Below are positions 21,983 through 30,102 of a stretch of DNA of 43,358 nt, piece after piece. The position numbers were made by a program, and so were the translations under genes. Below the pieces are notes generated by a model. The model saw only the letters and a list, made by a program, of their open reading frames with translations, was not told where the DNA came from and made no database searches. Origin of the DNA: DATGKK01 sp035294725 (lineage in GTDB: Bacteria; Actinomycetota; Acidimicrobiia; Acidimicrobiales; Bog-793); NCBI GenBank assembly GCA_035294725.1, contig DATGKK010000146.1:1-43358 (forward strand), given 5' to 3'. Positions within the stretch are counted from its first letter, which is position 1, and each line of letters opens with the position of its first letter.

Positions 21983-23611
21983 TCAGAAGTCCTCCATGCC
22001 GCCGCCCGGCATCGCGGGGGTGGTCTCCTTCTCCGGCTTGTCGACCACGACCGCCTCGGTCGTGAGGAACAGGGCTGCGATCGAGGCCGCGTTCTGCAGG
22101 GCCGAGCGGGTGACCTTGGCGGCGTCGATGACGCCGGCCTTGAAGAGGTCCTCGTACTCCTCCGTGGCGGCGTTGAGCCCCTCGGACTCGCTCTTCAGGT
22201 TCTTCACCTTCTCGACCACGACACCGCCCTCCAGGCCGGCGTTGACGGCGATCTGCTTCAACGGCTCCTCGACGGCGCGGGCCACGATCCGGGCACCGGT
22301 CGCCTCGTCGCCCTCGAGCTTCTCGGCCCGGTCGAGGATCGCCTGCTGCGAGCGGAGCAGCGCCACGCCGCCGCCGGGCACGACGCCCTCCTCGATGGCC
22401 GCCTTCGTCGTCGAGACGGCGTCCTCGATGCGGTGCTTCTTCTCCTTCAGCTCGACCTCGGTGGCTGCGCCGACCTTGATGACGGCGACGCCGCCGGAGA
22501 GCTTGGCGAGCCGCTCCTGGAGCTTCTCACGGTCGTAGTCCGAGTCGGTGTTCTCGATCTCGGTCTTGATCTGGTTGATGCGGCCCTTGATGTCCGCCTC
22601 GCTCCCGGCGCCCTCGACGATCGTCGTCTCGTCCTTGGTCACGACGACCTTGCGGGCGCGGCCGAGCAGGTCGAGGGTCACGTTCTCGAGCTTGAGACCG
22701 ACCTCCTCGGTCACGACCTGGCCACCGGTCAGGATCGCGATGTCCTGGAGCATCGCCTTGCGGCGCTCGCCAAAGCCCGGAGCCTTCACGGCCACGCTCT
22801 TGAAGGTGCCGCGGATCTTGTTCACGACGAGGGTGGCGAGCGCCTCGCCCTCCACGTCCTCGGCGATGATCACGAGCGGCTTGCTCGACTGCATGACCTT
22901 CTCGAGCACCGGCAGGAGGTCACGGACCGCCGAGATCTTCGAACCGACGAGCAGGACGTAGGGGTCGTCGAGCGAGGCCTCCATCCGCTCGGGGTCGGTC
23001 ACGAAGTAGGGGGAGATGTAGCCCTTGTCGAAGCGCATGCCCTCGACGAGCTCCATCTCCATCCCGAAGGTCTGGCTCTCCTCGACGGTGATGACGCCGT
23101 CCTTGCCGACCTTGTCGATCGCCTCGGCGATCATCGAGCCGATCTCGCTGTCCGCGGCGGAGATGGCCGCCACCTGGGCGATCTGGTCCTTTGAGTCGGT
23201 GACCTCCTTCGAGATCGTCTTGATGCGGTCGACCGCCGCCTCGACGGCGGCCTCGATGCCCCGCTTCAGCGACATCGGGTTCGCCCCGGCCGCGACGTTG
23301 CGCAGGCCCTCGTGGACCATGGCGCCCGCGAGGACGGTCGCCGTCGTGGTCCCGTCACCGGCGACGTCGTCGGTCTTCTTCGCGACCTCCTTCACGAGCT
23401 CGGCGCCGATCTTCTCCCACGGGTCCTCGAGCTCGATCTCCTTCGCGATCGAGACGCCGTCGTTCGTGATGGTGGGGGCTCCCCACTTCTTCTCGAGGAC
23501 GACGTTGCGTCCTTTCGGGCCGAGCGTCACCTTCACAGCGTCGACCAGCTGGTTCATGCCGCTCTCGAGCGAGCGGCGGGCCGTCTCGTCGAACGCGATC
23601 AGCTTTGCCAT
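21983..23611 (-). CDS. groEL: Chaperonin GroEL (60-kDa)
   Basis: A 542-aa group I chaperonin subunit that forms the 14-mer folding chamber. Diagnostic segments are present: VTLGPKGRNVVLEKKWGAPT, TNDGVSIAKEIELEDP, the ATP-binding DDVAGDGTTTATVLAGAMVH, EGVVPGGGVALLRS, and AALFLTTEAVVVDKPEK near the end. The C-terminus is PAMPGGGMEDF, a GGM-type tail rather than the His-rich tail of actinobacterial GroEL1, so this is the GroEL2-like housekeeping type. No groES is adjacent. The ATG at 23611 has a GGGAGGA ribosome binding site about 10 nt away. Two CIRCE operators lie just upstream, indicating HrcA repression and heat-shock induction. Confidence 0.98.
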   Translation of the reverse strand: MAKLIAFDETARRSLESGMNQLVDAVKVTLGPKGRNVVLEKKWGAPTITNDGVSIAKEIELEDPWEKIGAELVKEVAKKTDDVAGDGTTTATVLAGAMVHEGLRNVAAGANPMSLKRGIEAAVEAAVDRIKTISKEVTDSKDQIAQVAAISAADSEIGSMIAEAIDKVGKDGVITVEESQTFGMEMELVEGMRFDKGYISPYFVTDPERMEASLDDPYVLLVGSKISAVRDLLPVLEKVMQSSKPLVIIAEDVEGEALATLVVNKIRGTFKSVAVKAPGFGERRKAMLQDIAILTGGQVVTEEVGLKLENVTLDLLGRARKVVVTKDETTIVEGAGSEADIKGRINQIKTEIENTDSDYDREKLQERLAKLSGGVAVIKVGAATEVELKEKKHRIEDAVSTTKAAIEEGVVPGGGVALLRSQQAILDRAEKLEGDEATGARIVARAVEEPLKQIAVNAGLEGGVVVEKVKNLKSESEGLNAATEEYEDLFKAGVIDAAKVTRSALQNAASIAALFLTTEAVVVDKPEKETTPAMPGGGMEDF

Positions 23612-23651
23612 CTCGGTTGATCCTCCCTGTCGGCCCGGCGGCGCCGGGTGG

Positions 23652-23678
23652 TTGGCACTCTCATCGATCGAGTGCCAG
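23652..23678. promoter_or_regulatory. CIRCE operator 1 (groEL-proximal)
   Basis: TTGGCACTC (23652-23660), 9-nt spacer, GAGTGCCAG (23670-23678). The arms match the HrcA-binding consensus TTAGCACTC-N9-GAGTGCTAA with a compensating A-to-G / T-to-C change in both arms, so the inverted symmetry is kept. Confidence 0.85.
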
Positions 23679-23679
23679 G

Positions 23680-23706
23680 TTAGCACTCTCAATGCCAGAG
23701 TGCTAC
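23680..23706. promoter_or_regulatory. CIRCE operator 2
   Basis: TTAGCACTC (23680-23688), 9-nt spacer, GAGTGCTAC (23698-23706). It matches 17 of 18 consensus positions. It lies one base from the first operator and runs into the position expected for the -35 of the divergent aroA promoter. Confidence 0.93.
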
Positions 23707-23721
23707 ACGGCCGGGGCGGCC

Positions 23722-23727
23722 TATCGT
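23722..23727 (+). promoter_or_regulatory. -10 box for leaderless aroA
   Basis: TATCGT, 5 nt upstream of the aroA ATG at 23733, with no Shine-Dalgarno. A -35 at normal spacing would fall at about 23699-23704, inside CIRCE operator 2. Confidence 0.45.
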
Positions 23728-23732
23728 GCGGC

Positions 23733-25055
23733 ATGGACCTCGCCGAGCGCCTCGAGATCCACCGCAGCGAGATCTCGGGCCGGGTGCGGCTGCCCGGCAG
23801 CAAGAGCCTCACCAACCGGGCGCTCGTGGTCGCGGCCTTGGCCGAGGGCCGGTCGCTCATCTCCGGGGGTCTTGCCGGCGATGACTCCGAGAGCATGGTG
23901 GAGGGGCTCCGGCTCCTCGGTGCCGGGGTCCGGGAGCTCGGCACCGAACCGCCCAGCTGGGAGGTCGACGGCACCGGCGGCAGGGTTGGCGGCCCGGGCC
24001 CGGGCGCGAGCGGCCTCGTCATCGACGCCAACCTGGCCGGGACGACGCTGCGCTTCCTCACCGCCGTCGCCGCGCTGGGCGCTGGCGGCGTCACGGTCAC
24101 CGGCCGTGGCGGCCTGCTCGGCCGCCCGGTGGGCGACCTCCTCACGGCGCTGCGCAGCTGCGGCGCCGACGTACGGGGCTCGGGGCCCGGGGGGGACCGC
24201 GCTCCGGTCCACGTAGGAGCGAGGGGCCGCCTCGGGGGTTCGGTCGTGGTCGAGGCGGGCAGCTCGAGCCAGTTCGTCACCGCCTTGCTGCTCGCGGGGC
24301 CGTGCATGGATGAGGACCTCGAGCTCGAGGTGCGCGATCTTGCGGACGACGGGTTCGTGCGCCTCACGATCGAGGTGATGGAGCACTTCGGGGCCGAGGT
24401 CGACCCCCTGCCCCGGGGATACCGGGTCCGCGCCGGGGCCGGCTACCACGGCGCCGACTACGAGGTCCCGCCGGACGCGAGCGCGGCGGCACACCTCGCC
24501 ACGCTCGCGCTCGCCGTCGGCGGCACGGTCACCTTGGAGGCGCTCGCCGCCGCCCGTTCCCAACCGGACTACGGCTTTGTGACCGCCGTCGTCGCCGCCG
24601 CGGGCGGGAGGGTGCGCGAGGAGGCTGGCGGTGCCGTCACCGTGAGCGGGCCGAGGAGGCTGCGCCCCCTTGACGTAGACCTCCGGGCCATGCCCGACCA
24701 GCTCCCGAGCGCCGCCGTTCTCGCTGCTCTCGCCCCTGGCACGTCGGTGCTGCGCGGGGTCGGCATCACCCGGCACCACGAGACGGACCGGATGGCGGCC
24801 GTGAAAGAGGAGCTCAACAAGGCGGGCGTGGAAGTCGAGCTGACCGGGGACGACGTCGTCGTGCACGGCGGCACGGCCCGACCTGGAGCCGTGCTCGACT
24901 CGCACGGCGACCACCGGATGGCGATGGCGCTCGCCGCCCTGGCCGCCGCCATCGGCGGCTGCCTCGTCGAGGGCGCGGGCGCAGTGTCGAAGACCTACCG
25001 AGCCTTTTGGCGCGATGCTTGCGCCCTCGGCCTGCGCGCCCTCCCGCAAGGCTGA
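23733..25055 (+). CDS. aroA: 3-phosphoshikimate 1-carboxyvinyltransferase (EPSP synthase)
   Basis: A 440-aa enzyme transferring the enolpyruvyl group of PEP to shikimate-3-phosphate in aromatic amino acid synthesis. Active-site blocks are visible: RLPGSKSLTNRAL (K24, S25, R29 region), NLAGTTLRFLTA (the NAGT/R motif, here LAGTT), SSSQFVTALLLAGP, PDASAAAHLATLA, ITRHHETDRMAA (catalytic Glu/Arg) and SHGDHRMAMALAALA. The length is normal. It starts 27 nt after CIRCE operator 2 and is divergent from groEL. No other shikimate genes are in the window. Confidence 0.96.
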   Translation: MDLAERLEIHRSEISGRVRLPGSKSLTNRALVVAALAEGRSLISGGLAGDDSESMVEGLRLLGAGVRELGTEPPSWEVDGTGGRVGGPGPGASGLVIDANLAGTTLRFLTAVAALGAGGVTVTGRGGLLGRPVGDLLTALRSCGADVRGSGPGGDRAPVHVGARGRLGGSVVVEAGSSSQFVTALLLAGPCMDEDLELEVRDLADDGFVRLTIEVMEHFGAEVDPLPRGYRVRAGAGYHGADYEVPPDASAAAHLATLALAVGGTVTLEALAAARSQPDYGFVTAVVAAAGGRVREEAGGAVTVSGPRRLRPLDVDLRAMPDQLPSAAVLAALAPGTSVLRGVGITRHHETDRMAAVKEELNKAGVEVELTGDDVVVHGGTARPGAVLDSHGDHRMAMALAALAAAIGGCLVEGAGAVSKTYRAFWRDACALGLRALPQG

Positions 25056-25140
25056 CGCGCGGGCGGCAACGCTGCTCGCGCCGGTGACGGCTCAGCTTGA
25101 TCAACCGGTCACCCCGCGCCCGATGGCGATCCCGGCTCCC

Positions 25141-25146
25141 TAGCCT
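25141..25146 (+). promoter_or_regulatory. -10 box for leaderless MFS gene
   Basis: TAGCCT, 8 nt upstream of the GTG start at 25155. The same hexamer precedes acnA. No Shine-Dalgarno is present. Confidence 0.4.
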
Positions 25147-25154
25147 CGCGGCCC

Positions 25155-26459
25155 GTGGCCCGCCCGCGCTCCGATCCCGCCGCCGGGACGGGCCGCACGC
25201 CCCGCCCCGGGTTGCCGGCCATCTCCCGCCGGCTCGTCGTCACGATGGCGATCGCCACGGGCGTCGCCGTCGCCAACAACTACTACGCCCAGCCGCTGCT
25301 CGCCGCCATCCGGCAGACCTTCCATGCCGGCACCGGTGAGACCGGGCTCGTCGTGACGTTCGCCCAGGTCGGCTACGCGCTCGGGCTGGTGTTCCTGCTC
25401 CCCCTCGGCGACCTGTTCGAGCGACGACGCCTCGTCGTCGCTGCAACGCTCGTCTGCGCCCTCGGCCTCGTCGGCTACGCGCTCGCGCCCGGGCTCGGTC
25501 TCCTCTTTGGTGCCGCCGCACTCGTCGGCGGCACCTCCGTCGTCGCCCAGATCCTCGTCGCCTTCGCCGCCTCGCTGGCCGGCGACGCCGAGCGAGGCCG
25601 AGTGGTCGGCACGGTGATGAGCGGTCTGCTCCTCGGGATCCTGCTCGCCCGCACCGCGGCGGGCTTCATCGCCCAGGCCTCCTCCTGGCGGGTGGTCTAC
25701 GTCGCCGCCGCGTTGGCGACGGCGCTCTTGGGCGCCATCTTGCGCCGCGAGCTGCCGGCGTACCGGGAGGACTCCCAGCTCTCCTATCCCCAGGTGCTCC
25801 GCTCGGTCCTCTCCCTGTTCATGGCCGAGCCGACGTTGCGCCGGCGCAGCCTGTACGGACTGCTCTCGTTCGGGGCCTTCTCGGTGCTCTGGACGAGCCT
25901 TGCCTTCCTGCTCTCGGCGCCGCCGTACCGCTACTCCACCGGCACGATCGGGCTCTTCGGCCTCGTCGGAGCCGCCGGCGCCGCGATGGCCTCGATCGCA
26001 GGCCGGCTTGCTGATCGCGGGCATCAGGCCACGGTCACGACCTTCACCGCCCTCGGCGTCCTCGTCGCCTTCGTCGCGCTGTGGCTCGCTCCCCACGTGC
26101 TCGCCGTGCTCATCGGGGGGATCGTCCTGCTCGACCTCGGCTGCCAGGGGCTTCACATCTCCAACCAGAGCGAGATCTACCGGCTCGCACCGCAGGCCCG
26201 CAGCCGGGTCAACTCCGCCTACATGACCTGCTACTTCATCGGCGGCACGCTCGGGTCGCTCGGCTCCGCCTACGCCTACGGCGCAGGGGGCTGGAGCTAC
26301 GTGTGCGCCCTCGGCGCAGGGTTCGGCGGGTTGGCCTGGCTGGTCTCGCTCACCGAGCGGCGCTACGTCCGCCGACGTAACGAGCGCGACGTCGCCGAAG
26401 AGCTGAGGGGGCCGCCCGAGCCACTTTCTTCGGAGCGGAGCCGGGCCCTTCCCTCCTGA
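25155..26459 (+). CDS. MFS transporter (12-TM, exporter type)
   Basis: A 434-aa major facilitator with about 12 hydrophobic segments. The first transmembrane segment carries GVAVANNYYAQPLLAAI, which matches the ANxYYxQPLL signature of the YgaY/YnfM-type MFS group. The loop between TM2 and TM3 is PLGDLFERRRLVVAATLV, the conserved MFS motif A (GxLaDrxGrrr). A second such loop, GRLADRGHQATVTT, starts the C-terminal half. The N-terminal tail is Arg/Pro-rich and the C-terminal tail charged. The substrate is unknown; drug or small-metabolite efflux is typical for the group. It is a monocistronic gene with a possible leaderless start. Confidence 0.88.
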   Translation: MARPRSDPAAGTGRTPRPGLPAISRRLVVTMAIATGVAVANNYYAQPLLAAIRQTFHAGTGETGLVVTFAQVGYALGLVFLLPLGDLFERRRLVVAATLVCALGLVGYALAPGLGLLFGAAALVGGTSVVAQILVAFAASLAGDAERGRVVGTVMSGLLLGILLARTAAGFIAQASSWRVVYVAAALATALLGAILRRELPAYREDSQLSYPQVLRSVLSLFMAEPTLRRRSLYGLLSFGAFSVLWTSLAFLLSAPPYRYSTGTIGLFGLVGAAGAAMASIAGRLADRGHQATVTTFTALGVLVAFVALWLAPHVLAVLIGGIVLLDLGCQGLHISNQSEIYRLAPQARSRVNSAYMTCYFIGGTLGSLGSAYAYGAGGWSYVCALGAGFGGLAWLVSLTERRYVRRRNERDVAEELRGPPEPLSSERSRALPS

Positions 26460-26771
26460 TGGCTCCGGCCCCTCAACGTCCGCCTGAGCCCCGGAGGCGC
26501 ACCGGATGTGCCGTTCTGCGTGCGTGCCTGGTGGTAACGAGCGTCGTTGGGGGCCTTGTGCTGGGTGAGCGACCCACTGATCCGTGGGTCGATCCCTCAC
26601 CCTCCCGCAGCGGCGGGCAGTAGCCACCCTGCTCGAGGAGTAGGAGCGAGATCCGGTCGCCGGTGGGGCTGAACCCGCGCTCTGCTCGGGTGAGAGGCAC
26701 AGCTTGACGTTCGTGCTCGCACCAGCGCTCCTACCGGCACCACGGCGCCCGAGGGCGTGGTGGTGAGGGCC
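26460..26771. other. Hairpin-rich non-coding gap between convergent genes
   Basis: 311 nt between the ends of the MFS and glycosidase genes. It contains a long imperfect hairpin at 26564-26601: GGTGAG + CGACCCAC, loop TGATCC, GTGGGTCG, 4-nt bulge, CTCACC. A 75-codon ORF on the minus strand (26473-26700, MPLTRAERGFSPTGDRISLL at its start) covers most of it. I cannot relate it to a family, and its second half is Arg/Thr/Pro-rich, so I do not call it a gene. Confidence 0.5.
26738..26765 (-). terminator. Terminator-like hairpin after the glycosidase gene
   Basis: CACCACGGCGCC and GGCGTGGTGGTG pair in a stem of about 12 bp with one mismatch and a GU pair around a CGAG loop, 6 nt beyond the stop of the minus-strand gene. 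Confidence 0.55.
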
Positions 26772-28220
26772 TCAGCCCTGGCCGTTGGGTTGGGCCGTCA
26801 GCCCGGTCGGGACGGTGAATCCGACCCCGGTGATCGCGTACGCCCGTAGGGTGATCGTGGAGCCGACGACGCCGGTGGCGCGGGTCAGGCCCGAGACGGT
26901 CGTGGTAGGGGCACCGCTGACGGACACCGTGGAAGCCCCTCGCGACAGACCGCTCCCGGTCCCGGCGGAGATGGTGACGGCCCGGCCGGTCAGGTTGATG
27001 AGGACGGTTCGGGTGCCGTTCGGGCCGTCGAACGACACCCCGATCACCCCAGCAGCGCCATCGGGCAGGGCGGGCGCCGCGATGACGCGGAGCGGCCTGA
27101 CGCTGTACGCCTGAGCGGAGGCGTTGGTCAAGAACATCAGGGCCGCTCCGGCCACCGTCGGTTGTGGGGCCGGGCCCGAGGTGAAGGCACCCGTGGAGGC
27201 GTTGGAGAACAGATCCCAGTAGTCGTCCAGCTGCACCCGGGGCGACTCATCGAACAGGGACATCAACTCGGCCACGTAGAGCCCGTGGAGCCAGGTGGTG
27301 CCCCGTGCCGGTTCGCCGCCCGAGATGCCGCGCCGGGACAGGTTGAACTCGGTGAACCAGATCCGGTACCGGCGAGGGATGGCCGCCATCACCTGCTCGG
27401 TGGATCGCCAGCTGGTCTGGGCAGTGGCGAGGACCTGCGCCGGAACGGTCTCCTTGCCGATCGGGCCGAAGTAGTCGTGCAGCGTGACCGCGTTGATGTC
27501 CGTGCCGGCGATCGCGATCAAGGTCCTGTTCCAGGACTTCTCGCGTGCTGTGCTCTGGGGAAGCGACCCGACCGCCGCGATCTGGGCGCCGGGAAACGCA
27601 GCCCGGATCGCCGGCGCCCACCGCGCGACCGTGCGGGCATAGGAGGCTGCAGTCGGGAACACCTTCAGGTAGTTGCTGTTGTCCAGGTAGAACTCGTTGC
27701 CCAACTCGACATAGCGCACCGGGATCCCCAAACGTTGGGCGGTGTGCAGCATCAGCAACTGGTCCGGCAGGGTGGAGGTGAGAAGGTTCAGGTCGAACAC
27801 GGGAGTGGTCCCGGTCTCCGGGACGACACCCAGCAGGGTCTGGAGGGTGAAGCCGTAGTCGCGGACCCGACCCGGCTTCAACATTCCGGTGCCGGAGATG
27901 GCCGAGGGCTGGTTCACCGATCCCTTCTGCCAGTCCCAGTAGTTCGCGACTGCTCCGCCCGGGTAACGGATCGTTCCGCCCCGATAGTCCCGCAACGCGG
28001 TGATCACCCCGGGCGCGGCAAAATCCTGACCGAGCCCGGCGTAGTCGAGGTTCGATCCGTTGATCGGTGCGGTCAGCGCCATCGGGGATCCCGCCCGGAC
28101 CCTGACCGCAGCGGCATGCCCGCCGCTGGAAGACGGGCGTGTCACCCCAACGTCACTACACCCGGCCGCCATGAGCAGCACAGAGAGAGTGCCCGCCGCA
28201 AGGCTCGCTGTACCGAACAT
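26772..28220 (-). CDS. Lipoprotein glycoside hydrolase, clan GH-A type
   Basis: A 482-aa exported lipoprotein. Signal peptide with lipobox MAAGC (Cys21). Residues about 50-350 look like a TIM barrel of clan GH-A (GH39/GH51/GH79-like). RGGTIRYPGGAVANYWDW is an early barrel block. YVELGNEFYL holds the Asn-Glu acid/base (E176), TLHDYFGP is a further barrel segment, and RIWFTEFNLS holds the likely nucleophile (E291). Residues about 360-475 form a Thr/Ser/Val-rich beta domain (VLINLTGRAVTISAG), as in these enzymes. The substrate is unknown; a plant or microbial arabinose-, xylose- or uronate-containing glycan is usual for such folds. Codon use appears less GC-biased than its neighbours, which could mean acquisition. 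Confidence 0.78.
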   Translation of the reverse strand: MFGTASLAAGTLSVLLMAAGCSDVGVTRPSSSGGHAAAVRVRAGSPMALTAPINGSNLDYAGLGQDFAAPGVITALRDYRGGTIRYPGGAVANYWDWQKGSVNQPSAISGTGMLKPGRVRDYGFTLQTLLGVVPETGTTPVFDLNLLTSTLPDQLLMLHTAQRLGIPVRYVELGNEFYLDNSNYLKVFPTAASYARTVARWAPAIRAAFPGAQIAAVGSLPQSTAREKSWNRTLIAIAGTDINAVTLHDYFGPIGKETVPAQVLATAQTSWRSTEQVMAAIPRRYRIWFTEFNLSRRGISGGEPARGTTWLHGLYVAELMSLFDESPRVQLDDYWDLFSNASTGAFTSGPAPQPTVAGAALMFLTNASAQAYSVRPLRVIAAPALPDGAAGVIGVSFDGPNGTRTVLINLTGRAVTISAGTGSGLSRGASTVSVSGAPTTTVSGLTRATGVVGSTITLRAYAITGVGFTVPTGLTAQPNGQG

Positions 28221-28314
28221 GACTCCATGTTGCGCCCTTCGCGTGAGCCGTTCGTTCGGAGAGCGTTAGCGTCCTGTGATCTTGCCTCGCGCGGTGAGCG
28301 GAGCAGTCACCTAC

Positions 28315-28333
28315 TCCCAGGCCTCTGCTGGGA
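28315..28333 (-). terminator. Possible terminator after moaD-like gene
   Basis: TCCCAG (28315-28320) and CTGGGA (28328-28333) with a 7-nt loop, 22 nt beyond the stop of the minus-strand sulfur-carrier gene. The stem is short and there is no T-run. Confidence 0.3.
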
Positions 28334-28355
28334 TTCCCCCGGGATGCTGGACGCC

Positions 28356-28631
28356 TTAGCCGCCGGCGACCGCCGGCACGATCGACACTGTGGCTCCGTC
28401 GGCCACGTGCGTGTCGAGCCCGTCGAGGTAGCGGACGTCCTCCTCGGCGACGAACACGTTGACGAAGCGGCGGAGCGCTCCCCGCTCGTCGAACAGCCGC
28501 GCCTCGATCCCGGGGTGGGCCACCTCGACGGCGCCGAGCACGGCACGGACAGTGCCAGGCGGGACCTCGACCTCACCGGCGCCGCCGGTGAGCTGGCGCA
28601 GTTGGGTCGGGACCCGGACGATGACGCTCAT
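28356..28631 (-). CDS. MoaD/ThiS-family sulfur carrier protein
   Basis: A 91-aa ubiquitin-like beta-grasp protein. The C-terminus is ATVSIVPAVAGG, ending in the exposed Gly-Gly that becomes a thiocarboxylate in sulfur carriers. The hydrophobic strand VNVFVAEEDVRYLDGLDTHV is the typical MoaD/ThiS fourth-strand region. The ATG start overlaps the stop of the threonine synthase gene (ATGA), so the two are translationally coupled. It is unlikely to be the molybdopterin MoaD, since no moa genes are nearby. A carrier for amino-acid or secondary-metabolite sulfur chemistry (CysO-like) fits better, but the client is unknown. Confidence 0.88.
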   Translation of the reverse strand: MSVIVRVPTQLRQLTGGAGEVEVPPGTVRAVLGAVEVAHPGIEARLFDERGALRRFVNVFVAEEDVRYLDGLDTHVADGATVSIVPAVAGG

Positions 28632-29905
28632 GGCCGCCCTCCTCCGAGCGGGGCCTCCTCCAGCGCCGCCGCGACCTCCTCGACGCGGGGCCGGATCGTC
28701 GCCGTCGGTGCAGCCGACCCGAACGCCTCGACGGTCTTCAGCCCGTTCCCCGTCACGTAGGCGACCACTCGCTCGTCGGGGCGCACGATCCCCTCGCGGG
28801 CGAGCTTGGCGAGGGTGGCGATCGTGACGCCACCGGCGGTCTCAGCGAAGATCCCCTCGGTCCGGGCGAGGAGGCGGATCCCCTCCAGGATCTCGGCGTC
28901 GCTCACGGCCCCGACGGCGCCGCCCGTGCGACGCACGACCTCGAGGGCGTACCAGCCGTCGGCCGGGTTCCCGATGGCGAGGGACTTCGCGATCGTGTCG
29001 GGCTTGACGGGCAGCACCTCGTCGGCGCCGGTCGCGAAGGCGGCGGCGACGGGGGAGCACCCCTCGGCCTGGGCGCCGGAGACCCGCACCGGGCCCGCAG
29101 GGTCCTCGGCGTCGACGTCCCCCCGGGGCGGGACGAGACCGAGCTGCACGAGCTCCCGGAAACCCTTGTCGATCTTGGTCAGCTGGGCGCCTGAGGCGAC
29201 GGGCACCACGACGTGGTCCGGGAGCTCCCAGCCGAGCTGCTCGGCGACCTCGAAGGCGAGCGTCTTCGATCCCTCCGCGTAGTAGGGGCGGAGGTTCACG
29301 TTGACGAAGGCCCACTCTGGGTACTCGCTCGCGAGCTCGGCGCAGAGGCGGTTCACGTCGTCGTAGTTGCCGTCGACGGCGAGCAGGCGCCCTCCGAACA
29401 CGGCCGTCGTCAACACCTTCGCCGCCTCGAGGTTGCTCGGGATGAGGACGACCGACTCCATCCCCGCCCGTGCGGCGTGGGCCGCCACGGAGTTCGCAAG
29501 GTTGCCGGTCGACGCGCAGGCGGCAACCTTGAAGCCGAGCTCACGGGCCTTGGTGAGCGCGACCGAGACGACCCGGTCCTTGAACGATCCGGTGGGGTTC
29601 CTCGTGTCGTCCTTCACCCACAGCTCGCCGAGGCCGATCTCGGCGGCCAGCCGGTCGGCTCGCACGAGCGGCGTGTAGCCGGCTCCGAGGCTGACCGGCC
29701 CGTGGCCGTCAACGGGAAGGAGCTCCTTGTACCGCCACATGCTGGGGGGCCCGGAGGCGATCGACTCCCTCGTCACGGCCGTGGCGAGCGCCTTGTAGTC
29801 GTAGCGGACCTCGACCGGCCCGAAGCAGCGCTCGCAGGCGTGGACGGCCTCGGGCGGGTAGGTGGCCGAGCACTCCCGGCAGGTCAGGGTGGCGACGTAG
29901 GTCAC
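28628..29905 (-). CDS. thrC: Threonine synthase (PLP-dependent), MoaD-linked
   Basis: A 425-aa fold-type II PLP enzyme. An N-terminal zinc ribbon (CRECSATYPPEAVHACERC, a CxxC...CxxC pair) is typical of archaeal/actinobacterial threonine synthases. The PLP lysine is in DTRNPTGSFKDRVVSVAL. The phosphate-binding and substrate loops include ACASTGNLANSVAAHAARAG and VPVASGAQLTKIDKGFRELV. The canonical reaction converts O-phosphohomoserine to threonine. No hom or thrB is adjacent; instead a sulfur-carrier gene overlaps its 3' end. This leaves open a sulfur-incorporating reaction on the same substrate. The GTG start has a GAGGAGGAG site upstream. Confidence 0.9.
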   Translation of the reverse strand: MTYVATLTCRECSATYPPEAVHACERCFGPVEVRYDYKALATAVTRESIASGPPSMWRYKELLPVDGHGPVSLGAGYTPLVRADRLAAEIGLGELWVKDDTRNPTGSFKDRVVSVALTKARELGFKVAACASTGNLANSVAAHAARAGMESVVLIPSNLEAAKVLTTAVFGGRLLAVDGNYDDVNRLCAELASEYPEWAFVNVNLRPYYAEGSKTLAFEVAEQLGWELPDHVVVPVASGAQLTKIDKGFRELVQLGLVPPRGDVDAEDPAGPVRVSGAQAEGCSPVAAAFATGADEVLPVKPDTIAKSLAIGNPADGWYALEVVRRTGGAVGAVSDAEILEGIRLLARTEGIFAETAGGVTIATLAKLAREGIVRPDERVVAYVTGNGLKTVEAFGSAAPTATIRPRVEEVAAALEEAPLGGGRP

Positions 29906-30088
29906 GCTCTCCTCCTCATCGGTCGGGCATTGGCACCATTCCCGACCGGCACCGGCCGGTTCGAGAGGGTTGCCGCGGCGTCACAGGGCCCGTCCCTCAG
30001 CCGCTCTGGATGATGGGCGACAGTGTAGGCGGCCGCTCGCGGGGGGCGCCACCGCCCGCTGCCGGCCAACTCCCCCCTTGCTCCTGCG

Positions 30089-30094
30089 TAGGGT
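30089..30094 (+). promoter_or_regulatory. -10 box for leaderless gpgS-otsA
   Basis: TAGGGT, 8 nt upstream of the ATG at 30103, in the 197-nt divergent region with thrC. No -35 or Shine-Dalgarno is clear. Confidence 0.45.
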
Positions 30095-30102
30095 GGCGGG
30101 CG

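Noticed and set aside
21983..24367. Reading the groEL frame as a 794-residue protein
   Set aside because: The extension runs through the CIRCE operators and antisense to aroA; the GroEL N-terminus and ribosome binding site fix the start at 23611.
26473..26700. 75-codon minus-strand ORF between the MFS and glycosidase genes
   Set aside because: Overlaps a strong hairpin, turns into Arg/Thr/Pro-rich sequence, and has no ribosome binding site; noted only as part of the non-coding gap.
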